From NCBI GenBank assembly GCA_964531335.1, contig CAZHEV010000008.1:51037-115036 (forward strand): a DNA stretch of 64,000 nucleotides, in the 5' to 3' direction. The position numbers and the translations under genes were made by a program. Positions 8,462 to 18,397 of this stretch are shown piece after piece. Source of the stretch: CAZHEV01 sp964531335 [NCBI: uncultured bacterium]. GTDB lineage: Bacteria; Eisenbacteria; RBG-16-71-46; CAZHEV01. Under the pieces are notes generated by a model. The model was not told where the DNA came from. It searched no databases and worked only from the letters and a program-made list of their open reading frames with translations. The stretch's first letter is position 1, and the number at the start of each line of letters is the position of its first letter.

Positions 8462-9832
8462 TCATTCAGGGGTCGTATCGGGCTGGGAGCCCTGGACGTC
8501 CAACGCCTTGATGACTATGAGGGTTTTGTCATCCACCTCGCCCGGCTCCTCGGGAGGTCCCCCTTGATGGACTTCCACGGCCTCGTAGATCTTACGGCAG
8601 ATCTCTCGCGCGCTCTGTGACGAGTTGAGAAGTATGATATCCTGCAACGATTCGACGCCGAACTCTTCGGAGCTCGAACCGAAAGCCTCCGTCAGGCCGT
8701 CCGTGTACATGACGACTATGTCGCCGGGGAACAGCTTGGCCACCGCGTTCTCGTACCTTTGGTTCTTGAAGAACCCGAGAGCCAGTCCGCCTTCTATCAG
8801 CTCACAGAAGACGCCACCCCTTAGAAGAAGAGGCCTGTCGTGTCCCGCGTTGCAGTAGGAAAGCAGTCCGTTGGGGTATAGCTCGCAGTAAAACATGGTG
8901 ATGAACTTCTCGGCGGTGGTGGCATCGCACAGAAAGTCGTTAAGCGTCCTGATCAGTGAGCTTATCTTGGTTTCGTCGCGGACTTTCACCCCCAGGGCCC
9001 CATGAAGCTGATTCATGAGCATCGCGGCGGGGAGGCCTTTGCCGGCCACGTCCGCGATCACGGCGGCCAGCCCTCCGTCGGGCAGCGGGAAGAAGTTGTA
9101 ATAGTCGCCACCCACCTTCTCGGAGCTCACCAGCCTGGCGTGGATGTCGTAGCCGTTGAAGGAAGGCGGCTCCGGGAGAAGCACCTCCTGCATCCTGCGG
9201 GCCACGTACATCTCCCGCTCGACCGATTCCAAGTTCCTGAGCACGCGCTGATAGCGCTCGGCGTTGTAAAGGGCCATCGCCGTGCCCCGCGCTATCCGGC
9301 GGAGCATCCTCCGCAACAGGCCCTCCTGCCAGTCGCTCTCGTATTCGAGGGTGAAGCCTCCTAAGAGCTCGGCGTTATGGCCTATGGCCACTCCGGCGGT
9401 GAAGGGACCGCCGACTATCTCCAGCTCCAGGTCCTTGCTCCCGACGTCCCCCTCGGTGGAGTAGGCCACGAAGCCCTCGTCAATGATTATCTTGATCGGG
9501 CGATAGCTTACGGGTATCTCCTTGCCTATGGCGCCTGTCGCGTTGCCGACCTCCTGGACGCAGACGTAGCGGCCGTTCCTCAGCTCCCACAGCCTTCCGC
9601 CGGAGATGCCGAGCAAGGGGCCCAGCCCGTTGACCACGAGGGTGAGGAACTTCTCCTTTACCTCGTTGATATCGAGACAGAGCATTATCGACTCGACGAC
9701 GACGTCGATCCTGTAGTCGATGTGCTTCAGGTCGGCCCCCTGGTCCGACGCGGCGCTGTCCCTGGCCGCGTCCGCCGCGGCGGCCCGCTCCAGAGAATCC
9801 TCGGCCGAATTTGTTTTGCGCTTGCCCGCCAT
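8462..9832 (-). CDS. GAF-like sensor with SpoIIE/PP2C serine phosphatase
   Basis: 456 residues. Residues 35-200 are a GAF-like sensor region (IMLCLDINEVKEKFLTLVVN, then ISGGRLWELR). A coiled linker with VEREMYVARRMQEVLLPEPP is the usual signature in front of RsbU/SpoIIE phosphatases. The C-terminal PPM domain holds the metal-site motifs VGGDYYNFFPLPDGG, IADVAGKGLPAAMLM, YTDGLTEA and DDKTLIVIK. Such enzymes dephosphorylate anti-anti-sigma-factor-like partners; no STAS protein is seen in the window. The gene is sandwiched between two FG-GAP paralogues, starting one base after the stop of the upstream one, so it is co-translated with them. Confidence 0.88.
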   Translation of the reverse strand: MAGKRKTNSAEDSLERAAAADAARDSAASDQGADLKHIDYRIDVVVESIMLCLDINEVKEKFLTLVVNGLGPLLGISGGRLWELRNGRYVCVQEVGNATGAIGKEIPVSYRPIKIIIDEGFVAYSTEGDVGSKDLELEIVGGPFTAGVAIGHNAELLGGFTLEYESDWQEGLLRRMLRRIARGTAMALYNAERYQRVLRNLESVEREMYVARRMQEVLLPEPPSFNGYDIHARLVSSEKVGGDYYNFFPLPDGGLAAVIADVAGKGLPAAMLMNQLHGALGVKVRDETKISSLIRTLNDFLCDATTAEKFITMFYCELYPNGLLSYCNAGHDRPLLLRGGVFCELIEGGLALGFFKNQRYENAVAKLFPGDIVVMYTDGLTEAFGSSSEEFGVESLQDIILLNSSQSAREICRKIYEAVEVHQGGPPEEPGEVDDKTLIVIKALDVQGSQPDTTPE

Positions 9833-9833
9833 A

Positions 9834-10634
9834 TTAGAGATCCTGCTTCTCTTGCCTCTTGTCTATGTCATAGACGCTGAGCTTGCCGCCCGAGGACTCC
9901 CCTATCACCTCAAGGACCCCGTCCCCGTCTATGTCCATGAGCCCCAAGCGGGTGCCGAAGTCCTCGGTCTGCCACTCGACGGAGTGCGAGAGCGCGTTGA
10001 AGACAAAACCCGTGTTCATTACGACCTCATCCTCGCCGTCGCCGTCCACGTCCCCCACCACCATTTCCTGGGCGGTGAACGGCTCGGTGCTTTCCCACTC
10101 CCGGTTGTACCTGACGCCGTCGTAGATGAGGAGCGTCCCGCCGGCGAGTATCAGCAACTCGTGTTGCGCGTCGCTGTAGTCGAACTGGCCGATGGCCAGC
10201 GTGCTTATGTCCATGAAATCGCTCTCCACGCTCTCCCAGAGCAGGGTGTGCTTGTACGCGTCGAAGATGAACAGCCTGTCATTCGTGTGTACCACGAGCC
10301 GCGGCTTGCCGTCCTGGGCGAGGTCGTGTATGAAAAGGCCCTTCACGTTGCCGCCCAGATGAAAGCTCTTCCATTCTCTCTCGAACCCCTCTACACCGGG
10401 CTTGAGTATGTTCACGTAGCCGTACGAGTCCGCGACGACCAGCATCTCCGGCCTGACCGTATCGGCCGGCAGCGTGTGCATCAGGTGAAAGTTGGACGCG
10501 AACGATCTTAGGGTGGGCTCGGCACCCCTGAACGTGATAAGTTCCTTGCTTGTCCGACCGTCACCGGCGCTGGCCAGTACGCATAGCGCGACGAGGGAAC
10601 CAAGCAACACCGCAGTGGCGCTTCTGGTGCTCAT
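9834..10634 (-). CDS. Secreted FG-GAP/VCBS-type beta-propeller protein
   Basis: 266 residues, with a signal peptide (MSTRSATAVLLGSLVALCVL ending ASAGDG). Propeller-like repeats follow, with VGDVDGDGEDEVVMNTGFV and LMDIDGDGVLEVIGE as calcium-binding loops near the C-terminus. It is a paralogue of the lipoprotein at 7652-8452, with identical length but no lipobox cysteine. ATG 10634 is chosen over an upstream frame to 10811 because AAGGGGAGG lies seven bases before it and a consensus promoter lies at 10696-10724. First gene of the operon. Confidence 0.8.
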   Translation of the reverse strand: MSTRSATAVLLGSLVALCVLASAGDGRTSKELITFRGAEPTLRSFASNFHLMHTLPADTVRPEMLVVADSYGYVNILKPGVEGFEREWKSFHLGGNVKGLFIHDLAQDGKPRLVVHTNDRLFIFDAYKHTLLWESVESDFMDISTLAIGQFDYSDAQHELLILAGGTLLIYDGVRYNREWESTEPFTAQEMVVGDVDGDGEDEVVMNTGFVFNALSHSVEWQTEDFGTRLGLMDIDGDGVLEVIGESSGGKLSVYDIDKRQEKQDL

Positions 10635-10695
10635 TTCCGACCTCCCCTTTAGGATATCGCAAATGTAATAAACACAACTCCATGCCTCCGGGGCC

Positions 10696-10724
10696 ATTAT
10701 ATGGGCGCCGTACGGGGCTGTCAA
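10696..10724 (-). promoter_or_regulatory. Consensus sigma-70 promoter of the FG-GAP/SpoIIE operon
   Basis: On the minus strand TTGACA (10719-10724), a 17-base spacer, and a perfect TATAAT (10696-10701). The leader before ATG 10634 is about 55 bases. The strongest promoter match in the window. Confidence 0.85.
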
Positions 10725-10926
10725 CGCGCCAGGGGCGGGTCCCCTGGGCCCCGATGTCGCCGGGCCCCGGCCGGCACAGTCTCCGAGAAACACCTTCTCC
10801 GCTGAAACCAAGCCCCCTACTTCAGCGTATTACCGGACGATAGGCGCAATCATCGCTTCAACCGCCTCCCTGCGCCAGGCGGGCGGGCTTGCAGACCATG
10901 GTCAATAGAGAAAGACGGGAGTCCCC

Positions 10927-12132
10927 ATGTCGAGATCGCCCAAACTCAAAACATCAGCGGTTGTCCTACTGCCGTTTGCGCTCCTGTTCTGCCTCTCCTG
11001 CGGCAAGGGGCAGGGCACTGAAAAGGGCGGCGATGACGCGGTGCCGGTTGAGCTGGCCGCTGTCATCGATACCTCCATATCCTCCTACATCACGGCCGCC
11101 GCCAATCTGGAGCCCGAGAAGAGAGCGGACGTCCTCGCCAAGGTGGAGGGCACCATCGTGTCCATCGAGGCGGAGGAAGGCCATAACGTGGGCAATGGCC
11201 GGGTCCTGGCCAGACTCGACGGCTCCGAGCTCACCATCGAGCGAGACCGGGCCCGCATTCGCGCGCAGGCCGAGAAGACCGAGCTCGAGAGGGCCGTATC
11301 GCTGCACGCGAAAGGTCTCTTGAGCGACAAGGATTTCGCGGCCCAAAAGAGCGCTTACGAACTCGCGGAAGCGGAGCTGGAGGCGGCCGAGCTCAGGCTG
11401 TCCTACACCACGATAAGGGCGCCTTTCTCGGGCAAGGTGACCCGCAGGCTGGTGGACCTGGGAGAGACGGTACGGATCGGCCTGCCCCTTTTCACCGTCG
11501 AGGACACGAGCCCTCTCCTTTGTAAGATACACCTGCCCAGCCATTTGATTCCCTCCATCGAGGTGGGCCAGACGGCCAAGATCTTCCCCGGAACCTCCGC
11601 GGAGAGCCCTATCACGGGCAAGGTCAGGATGATCTCTCCGGTCGTGGATCCGGCCACGGGCACGGTGAAGGTCACGCTCGAGCTGGACGAGCACGTCGGC
11701 TCTGTACGGCCGGGAGCGTTCGCCGATATCAAGATGGTCGCCGACACGCATTACGGCGTCCCCGCGATCCCTCGAAAGGCCATCCTTTCCGAGGGCGGCG
11801 ATCTCTTCGTGTTCGCCGCGGGCTCGGACACAGTGCGGAGGATAAGAGTGACAACAGGATACGAGCAGGACGATCTCGTCGAGGTCCTGACCGGGCTCGC
11901 CCCCGGCGACTCCGTCGTCGTTGTCGGACACGGCGGAATAGAGGAGGGAACCAAGATAAAGGTGGTCCAGGCTCCCGGCAGCATGGCGGCCCTGACCGAC
12001 TCGGCGGCCGTGGACAGCCTGGAGACGGAGGATGAGGCCCCCGCCCCGTCGGCCGCGGACGACTCGACCGGCGCCGTGGCGGTATCCGACGCGTCTGCCG
12101 ACCAGGCCGACGTACGGGGGGATGACCGGTGA
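10927..12132 (+). CDS. RND efflux periplasmic adaptor (HlyD/AcrA family) lipoprotein
   Basis: 401 residues with lipobox CLSC (Cys25). Barrel-sandwich and lipoyl halves are recognisable as ANLEPEKRADVLAKVEGTIV and SYTTIRAPFSGKVTRRLVDL, separated by a helical hairpin (about 105-155). A beta-barrel follows, then the membrane-proximal domain ending DSVVVVGHGGIEEGTKIKVV. An acidic Ala/Asp-rich tail of about 60 residues is unusual. It bridges the inner-membrane pump to an outer-membrane channel; no TolC-like gene is seen nearby. Its stop overlaps the GTG start of the first pump gene. Confidence 0.9.
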   Translation: MSRSPKLKTSAVVLLPFALLFCLSCGKGQGTEKGGDDAVPVELAAVIDTSISSYITAAANLEPEKRADVLAKVEGTIVSIEAEEGHNVGNGRVLARLDGSELTIERDRARIRAQAEKTELERAVSLHAKGLLSDKDFAAQKSAYELAEAELEAAELRLSYTTIRAPFSGKVTRRLVDLGETVRIGLPLFTVEDTSPLLCKIHLPSHLIPSIEVGQTAKIFPGTSAESPITGKVRMISPVVDPATGTVKVTLELDEHVGSVRPGAFADIKMVADTHYGVPAIPRKAILSEGGDLFVFAAGSDTVRRIRVTTGYEQDDLVEVLTGLAPGDSVVVVGHGGIEEGTKIKVVQAPGSMAALTDSAAVDSLETEDEAPAPSAADDSTGAVAVSDASADQADVRGDDR

Positions 12133-15100
12133 GAATAGTCCGCTTCTCTCTGTCCAGACCTGTAACCGTAAGCATGATCGCCGTAAGCTGCTTCCTCTTC
12201 GGCCTCGTGTCGCTCGGCAGGTTGCCGCTCAACCTGCTGCCGGACATCTCCTACCCCACGCTCACCGTGCAAACGGACTTTCCCGACGCCGCCCCCGGCG
12301 AGATCGAGAACCTGGTAACCAGGCCGCTGGAGGAGTCCGTGGGGGTCGTGCCCGGCGTGGTGAGCATGTACTCCTCTTCCAGGCCCGGGCTCTCCGAGAT
12401 AACTCTCGAGTTCGCCTGGAAGAAGGACATGGACCTCGCCGCCCTCGACGTGAGGGAGAAGATGGACCTGGTGGAGCTGCCCGACGACGCCAATGACCCC
12501 GTTTTGCTCAGGTTCGACCCGTCCCTGGATCCCATGATGCGTATCGGCGTCTACGGGGAGGCGGACCCCGCGAGGCTGAGGCACTTCGCGGAGAAGATAG
12601 TCAAGAAGGAGCTCGAGTCGCTCGAAGGTCTCGCTTCGGCGAAGGTGCAGGGCGGTCTCGAAGAGGAAGTCCAGATAAGACTCGACGAGAATAAGCTCGC
12701 CCTGATGGGCATACCCTATGACCGCATCACCACGCGGCTCGGGCAGGAGAACGTCAACCTCGCAGGCGGAAGGCTGAGAGACAGGGACTCGGAGTACCTC
12801 GTCCGCACTCTCGGTCAGTTCAGGAGCCTCGACGACATACGCAGCACGGTCCTGGTGGACAGCGCCGGGCGCAGGGTGTTGCTGGGCGACATTGCCAATG
12901 TGGTCAAGGGCCACAAAGAAAGAGATGTCATAACGAGGATCCACGGCCGCGAGAGCGTCGAGGTGGCGGCCTACAAGGAAGGCGACAAGAACACCGTGGA
13001 GGTAGCCAGGCGGGTTCACGCCGGCCTCGCAAAGCTCAGGAGGAGCTTGCCGCGCGGGATACAGATGGAGGTCCTCTTCGACCAATCCACTTTCATCGAG
13101 AACGCGGTCTCCGAGGTCAAGTCCAACGCCTTGATAGGCGGCCTGCTTGCGGTGCTGGTTCTGTTTCTGTTTCTCGGCGACGTGAGGAGCACTCTCACGA
13201 TAGCGGTCTCCATACCCGTGTCCGTAGTGGCGACCTTCATGCTGATGCGGTTGACCGACGTCACCTTGAACATAATGTCCCTGGGAGGCATCGCCCTGGG
13301 CGTGGGCATGCTCGTGGACAACTCGATCGTCGTGCTCGAGTCGATACACAGGGGGCGCGAGGCCGGCAAGGATAGAAGGAAAGCGGCCCTCGACGGCGCA
13401 AGCCAGGTCGGCGCGGCGGTCACAGCGTCCACCCTGACCACGGTGGCGGTGTTTCTGCCCATCGTCTTCGTAGAAGGCATAGCGGGCCGGCTCTTCAGGG
13501 ACCAGGCCCTCACCGTGACGTACTCGCTGCTGGTATCCCTGGTGGTCGCGCTCACGCTCATTCCGATGATCGCAGCTTCCAGCAGGGGAAGCGGCGGCGC
13601 TGACGTGCAGCCCGACCCTCCGCCGAAGACGCGCAGGGGCAAGGTCCGGCGTTTCGTTACGCTCCGCGCCCCGGTGGCCATCCTTGCTCTGTTCCGAAGG
13701 TTCAATTCCAAGGTCATGGGCGCGGGAAGGCGTGCCGCATCTCCCGGCACCAGCGCGCTGCGGGGGGGCTTCGTCAATCTGGAGGCGGTCTACAGCGGAT
13801 CTATAGCCACGGCCCTGCGGCGTCCGTGGCGGGTCATAGGCGCCGCCGTCCTGCTATTCGCCTTGGCCATGCTCGGGCTGCGCTACGTGGGCATGGAGCT
13901 GATACCGCCGTTCTCGCAGGGACAGTTCAGCTTCGAGGTCAAGCTCCCCGAAGGCACTCCCCTTCCCTCGACCGACGAGCACATGCACGCGATGGGCCGC
14001 AGGCTCGAGAGAGACCCAAGCGTCGCAACGTACTTCACCGTCGCCGGAGCCACCAGGCTCGCGGGAAGCTCGGTTCTGACAAGGGACGAGAACCTGGGCC
14101 AGCTCAATGTCAGGCTGGGGAACGCGAGCGACAAGGAGCGCGAGTCCGTCGTCATCGAGGAGTTGCGCGATGACTTCTCCAAGCGCTCCAAGGGAATCGT
14201 CAAGCTCAAGCGTCCGACCTACTTCTCGTTCAGAACGCCCATAGAGGTCCACGTCTTCGGGCACGACCTGGACGAGGCTTCTCTTGTGGCCGAGGAGGTA
14301 AGGCGCAGGCTCGCCGAGATACGCGGGCTCAAGGACGTCAAGTCGTCCGCGGAGCGCGGAAGCCCGGAGTTGAGGATCATGTTCGACAAGGAGAGACTCT
14401 CCACGGTCGGCCTCGGGTTGGCCGACGCCTCGGCGACCCTGAGGGGCAAGCTCAGGGGTGAGGTCCCCACCCGGTTCAGGGAAAGGGAAAAGCAACTCGA
14501 TATAAGGGTCAGGGCTGAAGGATTCGACGAGGCGGACGTCGCGCAGATCTCGCGACTGGCGGTGGGGGCCCGAGGGGGCGTGCCCATAGAGCTCAGCACC
14601 GTGGCCGAGATCATTCCAGGAGAGAGCCTGGGGGAGATAAAGCGAATCTCACAGCAGCGCGCCGTGGTGGTAACCGCGAACCTTACGGGCAGGGACCTGG
14701 GCGGCGTGACCGAGGATATCCACCTAGCGCTCGGGGCGATACCGCTGCCGCCGGGCATAACCATAGCCCTCGGGGGCCAGAACGAGGAGCTGGAAAACTC
14801 GCTCGGCAGCATGAAGCTCGCGCTGGCGCTCGCCGTCTTCCTGGTCTATCTGGTAATGGCGTGTCAATTCGAGTCCCTGCTCCACCCCGTGATAATGCTG
14901 ATCACCGTCCCGCTGGCCGTGATTGGTGTCGCCGGGGCGCTCCTTATCACAAGCACGCCTCTCAGCATAGTCGTCTTCATCGGGGCGATGATGCTGGCGG
15001 GCATCGTGGTGAACAACGGCATCGTCCTGGTGGATTGCATAAACCGGTTCCGGGCCGGAGGCATGGAGAAGACCGCCGCCGTAGCCGAGGCGTGCAGGAT

Positions 15101-15293
15101 CCGCCTGAGGCCGATCGTGATGACGACGGTCACCACCGCCCTTGGGCTCACCCCCATGGCCCTGGGGCTCGGCGAGGGCGCCGAGATACGGACGCCTATG
15201 GCCATAACCGTAATCGGGGGCCTGCTGGTCTCCGCCGCGCTCACTCTGTTCGTGGTCCCGTCGCTCTACATGGTTCTGGACCGCAGGCGTTGA
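12129..15293 (+). CDS. RND-family efflux pump, inner-membrane subunit 1
   Basis: A 1054-residue RND transporter with the two-fold repeat of one membrane helix, a large periplasmic loop and five or more helices. Recognisable pieces are FSLSRPVTVSMIAVSCFLFG, the amphipathic NLLPDISYPTLTVQTDFPDA, GGIALGVGMLVDNSIVVLES (the TM4 Asp of the proton relay) and the second-half motif GAMMLAGIVVNNGIVLVDCI. An insert of about 50 Arg/Gly/Pro-rich residues lies between TM6 and TM7 near 480-530. The GTG start at 12129 overlaps the adaptor stop. Substrate class (hydrophobic/amphiphilic versus metal) cannot be fixed from the sequence alone. Confidence 0.92.
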   Translation: MRIVRFSLSRPVTVSMIAVSCFLFGLVSLGRLPLNLLPDISYPTLTVQTDFPDAAPGEIENLVTRPLEESVGVVPGVVSMYSSSRPGLSEITLEFAWKKDMDLAALDVREKMDLVELPDDANDPVLLRFDPSLDPMMRIGVYGEADPARLRHFAEKIVKKELESLEGLASAKVQGGLEEEVQIRLDENKLALMGIPYDRITTRLGQENVNLAGGRLRDRDSEYLVRTLGQFRSLDDIRSTVLVDSAGRRVLLGDIANVVKGHKERDVITRIHGRESVEVAAYKEGDKNTVEVARRVHAGLAKLRRSLPRGIQMEVLFDQSTFIENAVSEVKSNALIGGLLAVLVLFLFLGDVRSTLTIAVSIPVSVVATFMLMRLTDVTLNIMSLGGIALGVGMLVDNSIVVLESIHRGREAGKDRRKAALDGASQVGAAVTASTLTTVAVFLPIVFVEGIAGRLFRDQALTVTYSLLVSLVVALTLIPMIAASSRGSGGADVQPDPPPKTRRGKVRRFVTLRAPVAILALFRRFNSKVMGAGRRAASPGTSALRGGFVNLEAVYSGSIATALRRPWRVIGAAVLLFALAMLGLRYVGMELIPPFSQGQFSFEVKLPEGTPLPSTDEHMHAMGRRLERDPSVATYFTVAGATRLAGSSVLTRDENLGQLNVRLGNASDKERESVVIEELRDDFSKRSKGIVKLKRPTYFSFRTPIEVHVFGHDLDEASLVAEEVRRRLAEIRGLKDVKSSAERGSPELRIMFDKERLSTVGLGLADASATLRGKLRGEVPTRFREREKQLDIRVRAEGFDEADVAQISRLAVGARGGVPIELSTVAEIIPGESLGEIKRISQQRAVVVTANLTGRDLGGVTEDIHLALGAIPLPPGITIALGGQNEELENSLGSMKLALALAVFLVYLVMACQFESLLHPVIMLITVPLAVIGVAGALLITSTPLSIVVFIGAMMLAGIVVNNGIVLVDCINRFRAGGMEKTAAVAEACRIRLRPIVMTTVTTALGLTPMALGLGEGAEIRTPMAITVIGGLLVSAALTLFVVPSLYMVLDRRR

Positions 15294-15303
15294 GGTAGTT
15301 GAC

Positions 15304-18300
15304 GTGTCACTGAGCTCTTTCTGCATAAAGAGGCCCATAGCCACGTTCATGCTGTTCGTCTCCATGCTTGTGCTCGGCGGCGTGTCCTTGTACAAGCTGC
15401 CGCTGGAGCTCTTCCCCAGGGTCGACTTTCCCTTCATCGGCGTCTACGTGCCTTACCCCAACGCCATCCCATCCCAGGTCGAAGAGGAGATAGCCAAGCC
15501 CATCGAAGAGGTCCTCGGCACGCTCGGCGGAGTCCGGGGCATGTTCTCTCAATCGAGCTCGGATGACTGTTTCGTGGGCGTCGAGTTCAATTGGGGTAGA
15601 GAGGTGGACGTGCTCCGCCTGGAAGTCAGGGAGAAGGTGGACCAGATCCGCGGCGATCTGCCCTCGGACATACGCGACATCATGGTCATGACGTGGAACT
15701 CGTCCGACTCTCCCGTGATGGTCGGCCGGATCTCAGCCAAGGGCAGGGACCTCTCGGGATCCTACGCTCTCATCGAGAAGAAGATCATCAATCCGTTATC
15801 GAGGGTTGAAGGAGTGGGGCGCGTCAACATAGACGGAGTCGCACCCAGGGAGGTCGACATATACCTCCACATGGACAAGATAAAGGAGCACCGGGTGGAC
15901 GTGCAGAACCTCTTCGCGAACCTCCAGGCGGCCGGCGTAAGCGTGACGGTAGGCAAGGCCATGGAGAACGGCATGAGGCTCCCGGTGAGGACGTGGACGG
16001 ACATAGATTCTCACAAGGACCTGGAGGATATCCCCCTGGGCCACGACTCCTTGAGGCTCGAGGACATAGCCACGGTCGTTTACGAGGAGCCCCTGCTCAC
16101 CTACGGCCGGCACTTGAACAGGGATAAAGCCATAGCCTTCTGGATCCAGAAGGAGTCCGGCGCGAACGTGGTGGACGCGGCCAAACGCCTAAGGGGGAAG
16201 CTGGACGAGATGAAGTGGGACCCCGCGCTCAAGGGCGTGGACGTCGTCCTTTTCTGGGATCAGTCGGAACAGATCATGGGCTCGCTGAGAGCGCTGAGGA
16301 GCGCCGGCATAGTGGGCGCGATCCTGGCGATCTTCGTGCTTTTCTTCTTCCTGCGCAGCGTGCGCTACACCATGGTCATCGCCATGGCCATCCCCCTGTC
16401 CATCGTCGCGGCCTGCTGCTTCCTGTTCCTGACCGGCCGCTCGCTGAATATTCTCACCATGATGGGGCTCATGCTCGCCGTGGGCATGCTGGTGGACAAC
16501 GCCGTGGTCGTCCTGGAGTCCATATACCGTCACCAATGCAAGAACGGAGATCCCGTCAAGGCCTCCATTCTGGGCGCGAAGGAGGTGGGGCTCGCCGTTC
16601 TGGCGGCCACATCGACGTCGATCATAGTTTTCGCCCCGGTAGTCTTCACATCCGGCAAGGACGGGCTGCTCACTTTTCTGGCCGAGGTGGGGGTGACGAT
16701 CTCAGTCACCCTGGCTTTGTCGCTTCTGATATCCCTCACCCTGATCCCGCTCATGACCTCCAGGATGTCCAGACCGAAGCTCGAGAGACGCTCGCGGATC
16801 ATGGACGCCGCGCAGCGAGGATACATCAGGGCTCTGCGCTGGACTTGCATCAGACACCGTTATCTGACCGGCTTCGTCCTGGTGCCGGCCGTCACCATAG
16901 CCACGGTCGCAGTCATGAAGGTCGCGAACGTGAGCTTCGAGATGGACTCGGGCGCAAAGACGGACAGGCTCTACCTGAGCTATGAGTTCACCGACAATCT
17001 CAATTACTCGAGGACCGAAGAGTACGTGACCCATGTCGAGAACCGGCTGATGCCCATAAAGGAGGATCTGGGCGTCGAGTCGATCTACAGCTACTACGAG
17101 GACAACGGGGCCGGTACGACGCTGTTCTTCGAGAACACCGCCATGAACGACTCCGACCTGAAGGACGTGCGGTCCAGGCTGAGAGAGATCCTCCCCGATA
17201 TGCCGGGCTGCAAGATAAGGCTGGGAGACGATGAACAGGAGACCGCCGGAGCCGGGGCCAAGACCATAGAGGTCACTGTTTGGGGCGAGGACAGCCGGTA
17301 TCTGGAGGAGCTGTCGCAACAGGTCAGGAGGCGCCTGGCGGGCATACCGGGCATGTACGACGTTACGGTCTACAGCGAGGGCGGCAAGGAGGAGGTAAAG
17401 GTCGTGGTGGATGACTCGGTCGCCCCGCCGCTAAACATCTCGCCGCTTCAGGTATCGCAGATACTGGGCCTCACCTTCCGAGGCGCCAGGCTCCCGGACC
17501 TGCGCACTTCCGACGGTGAGGTGGAAATGAGCGTTGTCCTTCAACCCGAGGACAGAAAGACCGTCGAAGACCTGAAGGACCTGACGGTCACCATGGACAG
17601 AGGAATCGACGTCTCGCTCGGCTCAGTCGCGGAGTTCGCCATGGACAAGGGTCCCAGCAGGATATACCGGCAGGACCAGAAGGCGGCCGTGACCGTTTCG
17701 GGCGCCTACGAGGGCCCCGAGCAGGCCGAGATAACGGGCAAAGTGGCCGAGGTGATGAACTCGATTTTGATGCCCACCGGGTATTCTTGGACCTTCGGCC
17801 GGCGCATGCAAAGGGCCCAGGAGCAGCAGCAGCAGATGCTTGTGAACATACTGCTCGCTCTGGCCTGCGTCTATCTTGTCATGGCGGCGCTATTCGAGTC
17901 GCTGACGCACCCGATAGTCATAATGACCACGCTTCCCTTCGCTTTCATCGGAGTCATATGGACGCTCGTGATCACCGACACTCCACTGAACGTCATGACC
18001 ATGATCGGCATGGTCATCCTTGTCGGAATCGTGGTCAACAACGGGATAGTCCTGCTCGATCACATAAACAACTACAGGCGAAAGGGCCTGTCGGTGGAGG
18101 ATGCCGTGCTGGAGGGCGGAAAGGAGAGGTTCAGGCCCATACTGATGACCGCAGCGACCACGGTGCTGGGCCTCGTTCCGATGGCGCTGGGCGACGCAAA
18201 CATCGACGGCCTCGGCTATTTTCCCCTGGCCAGATCCGTTATGGGCGGTCTGGCGGCCTCCACGGTGCTGACGTTGCTGGTTCTTCCCACGTTCTATAGC

Positions 18301-18369
18301 ATTTCCGAGGATCTCTCGAGCTGGAACAAGAAGCTCTGGGGGCTGAGCCGACCGGAGAGGCGGAAGTAG
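15304..18369 (+). CDS. RND-family efflux pump, inner-membrane subunit 2
   Basis: A 1021-residue RND transporter, clearly homologous to but diverged from its upstream neighbour. It begins SSFCIKRPIATFMLFVSMLV, with ELFPRVDFPFIGVYVPYPNA in the first loop, GLMLAVGMLVDNAVVVLESI in TM4 and GMVILVGIVVNNGIVLLDHI in TM10. It starts at GTG 15304, ten bases after the first pump. Two different RND subunits with one adaptor is the arrangement of hetero-oligomeric MdtABC-type pumps; a shared complex is an inference. Confidence 0.92.
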   Translation: MSLSSFCIKRPIATFMLFVSMLVLGGVSLYKLPLELFPRVDFPFIGVYVPYPNAIPSQVEEEIAKPIEEVLGTLGGVRGMFSQSSSDDCFVGVEFNWGREVDVLRLEVREKVDQIRGDLPSDIRDIMVMTWNSSDSPVMVGRISAKGRDLSGSYALIEKKIINPLSRVEGVGRVNIDGVAPREVDIYLHMDKIKEHRVDVQNLFANLQAAGVSVTVGKAMENGMRLPVRTWTDIDSHKDLEDIPLGHDSLRLEDIATVVYEEPLLTYGRHLNRDKAIAFWIQKESGANVVDAAKRLRGKLDEMKWDPALKGVDVVLFWDQSEQIMGSLRALRSAGIVGAILAIFVLFFFLRSVRYTMVIAMAIPLSIVAACCFLFLTGRSLNILTMMGLMLAVGMLVDNAVVVLESIYRHQCKNGDPVKASILGAKEVGLAVLAATSTSIIVFAPVVFTSGKDGLLTFLAEVGVTISVTLALSLLISLTLIPLMTSRMSRPKLERRSRIMDAAQRGYIRALRWTCIRHRYLTGFVLVPAVTIATVAVMKVANVSFEMDSGAKTDRLYLSYEFTDNLNYSRTEEYVTHVENRLMPIKEDLGVESIYSYYEDNGAGTTLFFENTAMNDSDLKDVRSRLREILPDMPGCKIRLGDDEQETAGAGAKTIEVTVWGEDSRYLEELSQQVRRRLAGIPGMYDVTVYSEGGKEEVKVVVDDSVAPPLNISPLQVSQILGLTFRGARLPDLRTSDGEVEMSVVLQPEDRKTVEDLKDLTVTMDRGIDVSLGSVAEFAMDKGPSRIYRQDQKAAVTVSGAYEGPEQAEITGKVAEVMNSILMPTGYSWTFGRRMQRAQEQQQQMLVNILLALACVYLVMAALFESLTHPIVIMTTLPFAFIGVIWTLVITDTPLNVMTMIGMVILVGIVVNNGIVLLDHINNYRRKGLSVEDAVLEGGKERFRPILMTAATTVLGLVPMALGDANIDGLGYFPLARSVMGGLAASTVLTLLVLPTFYSISEDLSSWNKKLWGLSRPERRK

Positions 18370-18397
18370 ATCCCGCCGCCCGATATGGCTCACGCGG

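Noticed and set aside
11751-13349. A 532-codon minus-strand open frame across the adaptor and first RND pump
   Set aside because: It is the high-GC shadow of two clearly real plus-strand genes, rich in His/Arg/Gly/Asp, with no domain or ribosome site.
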